From NCBI GenBank assembly GCA_903813345.2, contig CAIIXF020000005.1:32675375-32739374 (forward strand): a DNA stretch of 64,000 nucleotides, read 5' to 3'. The notes below the pieces were generated by a model. It searched no databases, was not told where the DNA came from, and worked only from the letters and a program-made list of their open reading frames with translations. A program made the translations under genes and the position numbers. The stretch is from Owenia fusiformis. Lineage: Eukaryota > Annelida > Polychaeta > Sabellida > Oweniidae. Positions 62,937 to 64,000 of the stretch are shown here, in pieces (the first letter of the stretch is position 1; every line of letters begins with the position of its first letter).

Positions 62937-63512
62937 AATTGGAAAGTGGAAATAAAATTTTCTCATGTTAATTTCCCAAAGGGCGAAATATGTCAGCATT
63001 TTTCGTGTTTCTAAGTGGCATTTCCAATTGAAATGTACTTATTCATCTGGAAATGTACTTATACATCTGAAAATGTACTTATTCATCTGGAAATGTACTT
63101 ATACATCTGAAAATGTACTTATACATCTGGAAATGTACTTATACATCTGAAAATGTACTTATTCATCTGGAAATATACTTATACATCCGAAATGTACTTA
63201 TACATCTGGAAATGTACTTATACATCCGAAATGTACTTATACATCTGGAAATGTACTTATACATCCGAAATGTACTTATACATCTGGAAATGTACTTATA
63301 CATCCGAAAATGTACTTATACATCTGGAAATGTACTTATACATCCGAAAATGTACTTATACATCTGGAAATGTGTTTGCACATCTGAATCTTCAACTGGA
63401 ATTGGAAAGTGGAAATAAAATTTTCTCATGTTAATTTCCCAAAGGGCGAAATATCGTCAGCATTTTTCGTGTTTCTAAGTGGCATTTCCAATTGAAATGT
63501 ACTTATTCATCT
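62937..63512. repeat. 20-bp minisatellite between two copies of a 112-bp repeat
   Basis: 62937-63048 and 63400-63512 are the same sequence with one inserted base (AATTGGAAAGTGGAAATAAA to ACTTATTCATCT). Between them, from 63031, about 18 units of AAATGTACTTATACATCTGG alternate with a 19-bp variant ending CATCCG. Each unit contains the hairpin word ATGTACTTATACAT. Open frames there (MYLYIWKCTYTSE) are repeat by-products. Confidence 0.93.
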
Positions 63513-64000
63513 CACAGGCTGGTATCGAAAAATTTGTCCGCTGTGACGGAGCGTGCTATTTTGCATAGAAACGCTAAGAAACCCACACAATTTATTTTTT
63601 TACTCATATGTTTCGCTATACCAAAGAAAGTTTCTTACTCCATGCAATGGGTATATCATTTGCGGGTAACTTTAACTTTTGTTTGAAGTCCAACAACGCT
63701 AAGAGTAAGAGCTATTGAAAACAGCGCCAGGGTATCATGCTCCAAAATGTACCATTTCTTTTTTTTTGAATGGTACAATATAGCGACACGATAATATTTA
63801 CATATGTTTTAAGGATAACTCTGAAGGTATTAATGATATCTTGATGTATTGGGTATTTTAAATATTTTTTATAAAAAATAATGTTTACATTTTTTGTCCG
63901 CTTTGACGGAGCAGTTTTAACTGTGAACTACGTTAAGAACTTAAGATTCAAATTATACCTTTTAAAAGTACCCTAAGAAGAAAGAACGTCACAAATCACT
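63513..64000. mobile_element. Second copy of the GTCCGCTGTGACGGAGCA foldback element, right arm cut by window end
   Basis: Begins CACAGGCTGGTATCGAAAAA exactly where the preceding repeat is interrupted (TTCATCT), and follows the left arm of 58351-59181 through TTTGTCCGCTGTGACGGAGC, CTCATATGTTTCGCTATACC and CATTTGCGGGTAAC to the central GTCCGCTTTGACGGAGCAG. After about 63920 it diverges, and the right arm is not in the window. Confidence 0.82.

Noticed and set aside
63113-63434. Repeat proteins MYLYIWKCTYTSE
   Set aside because: Two overlapping frames read the same 19-20 bp minisatellite; unit lengths vary and no gene structure surrounds them.

Overview
This is animal nuclear DNA, not bacterial or viral. 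Genes are split by GT-AG introns, are far apart, and lie in AT-rich sequence full of short inverted-repeat elements and tandem repeats. The four recognisable genes are metazoan: a CCDC146-type flagellar coiled-coil protein, a carbohydrate sulfotransferase, the J-domain co-chaperone DNAJC2 and a class A GPCR. Compact genes with short introns and abundant foldback MITEs suggest a marine invertebrate, possibly a non-vertebrate deuterostome. That placement is inference; the sequence alone does not settle the species.

Layout: (1) 388-9030, plus strand: the last 14 coding exons of CCDC146; the 5' exons lie outside the window. (2) 9031-11940: intergenic, with dispersed hairpin repeats and a direct-repeat pair. 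(3) 11941-15910, minus strand: a complete three-exon sulfotransferase of the CHST8-14 (HNK-1 sulfotransferase) family. (4) 15911-24281: intergenic, dominated by a 4.2 kb inverted-repeat unit (16915-21102) made largely of GATATA-rich satellite and flanked by an 11-bp direct repeat, plus two small MITEs. (5) 24282-32817, minus strand: complete 16-exon DNAJC2 with a perfect NRF1-type palindrome about 120 bp upstream of the chosen start. (6) 32950-46035: a gene desert with a 1.8 kb foldback element holding a nested MITE, a 27-bp minisatellite and a 3.9 kb 28-bp minisatellite with higher-order structure. (7) 46036-47313, minus strand: an intronless peptide-type GPCR. (8) 47314-64000: a second gene desert with several MITE families, a 2.35 kb Mutator-like non-autonomous element with a perfect 9-bp target duplication, a foldback family present twice, and a 20-bp minisatellite between two copies of a 112-bp repeat.

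The four genes have no evident shared pathway; they are ordinary neighbours on a chromosome. I saw no transposase, reverse transcriptase, CRISPR array, viral gene or toxin gene. The most unusual signals are structural: two introns of the CCDC146 gene carry tandem copies of their own splice sites, and the 4.2 kb satellite is packaged between transposon-like ends. Exon boundaries were read by eye from splice consensus, frame continuity and remembered family sequence; no alignment was run.
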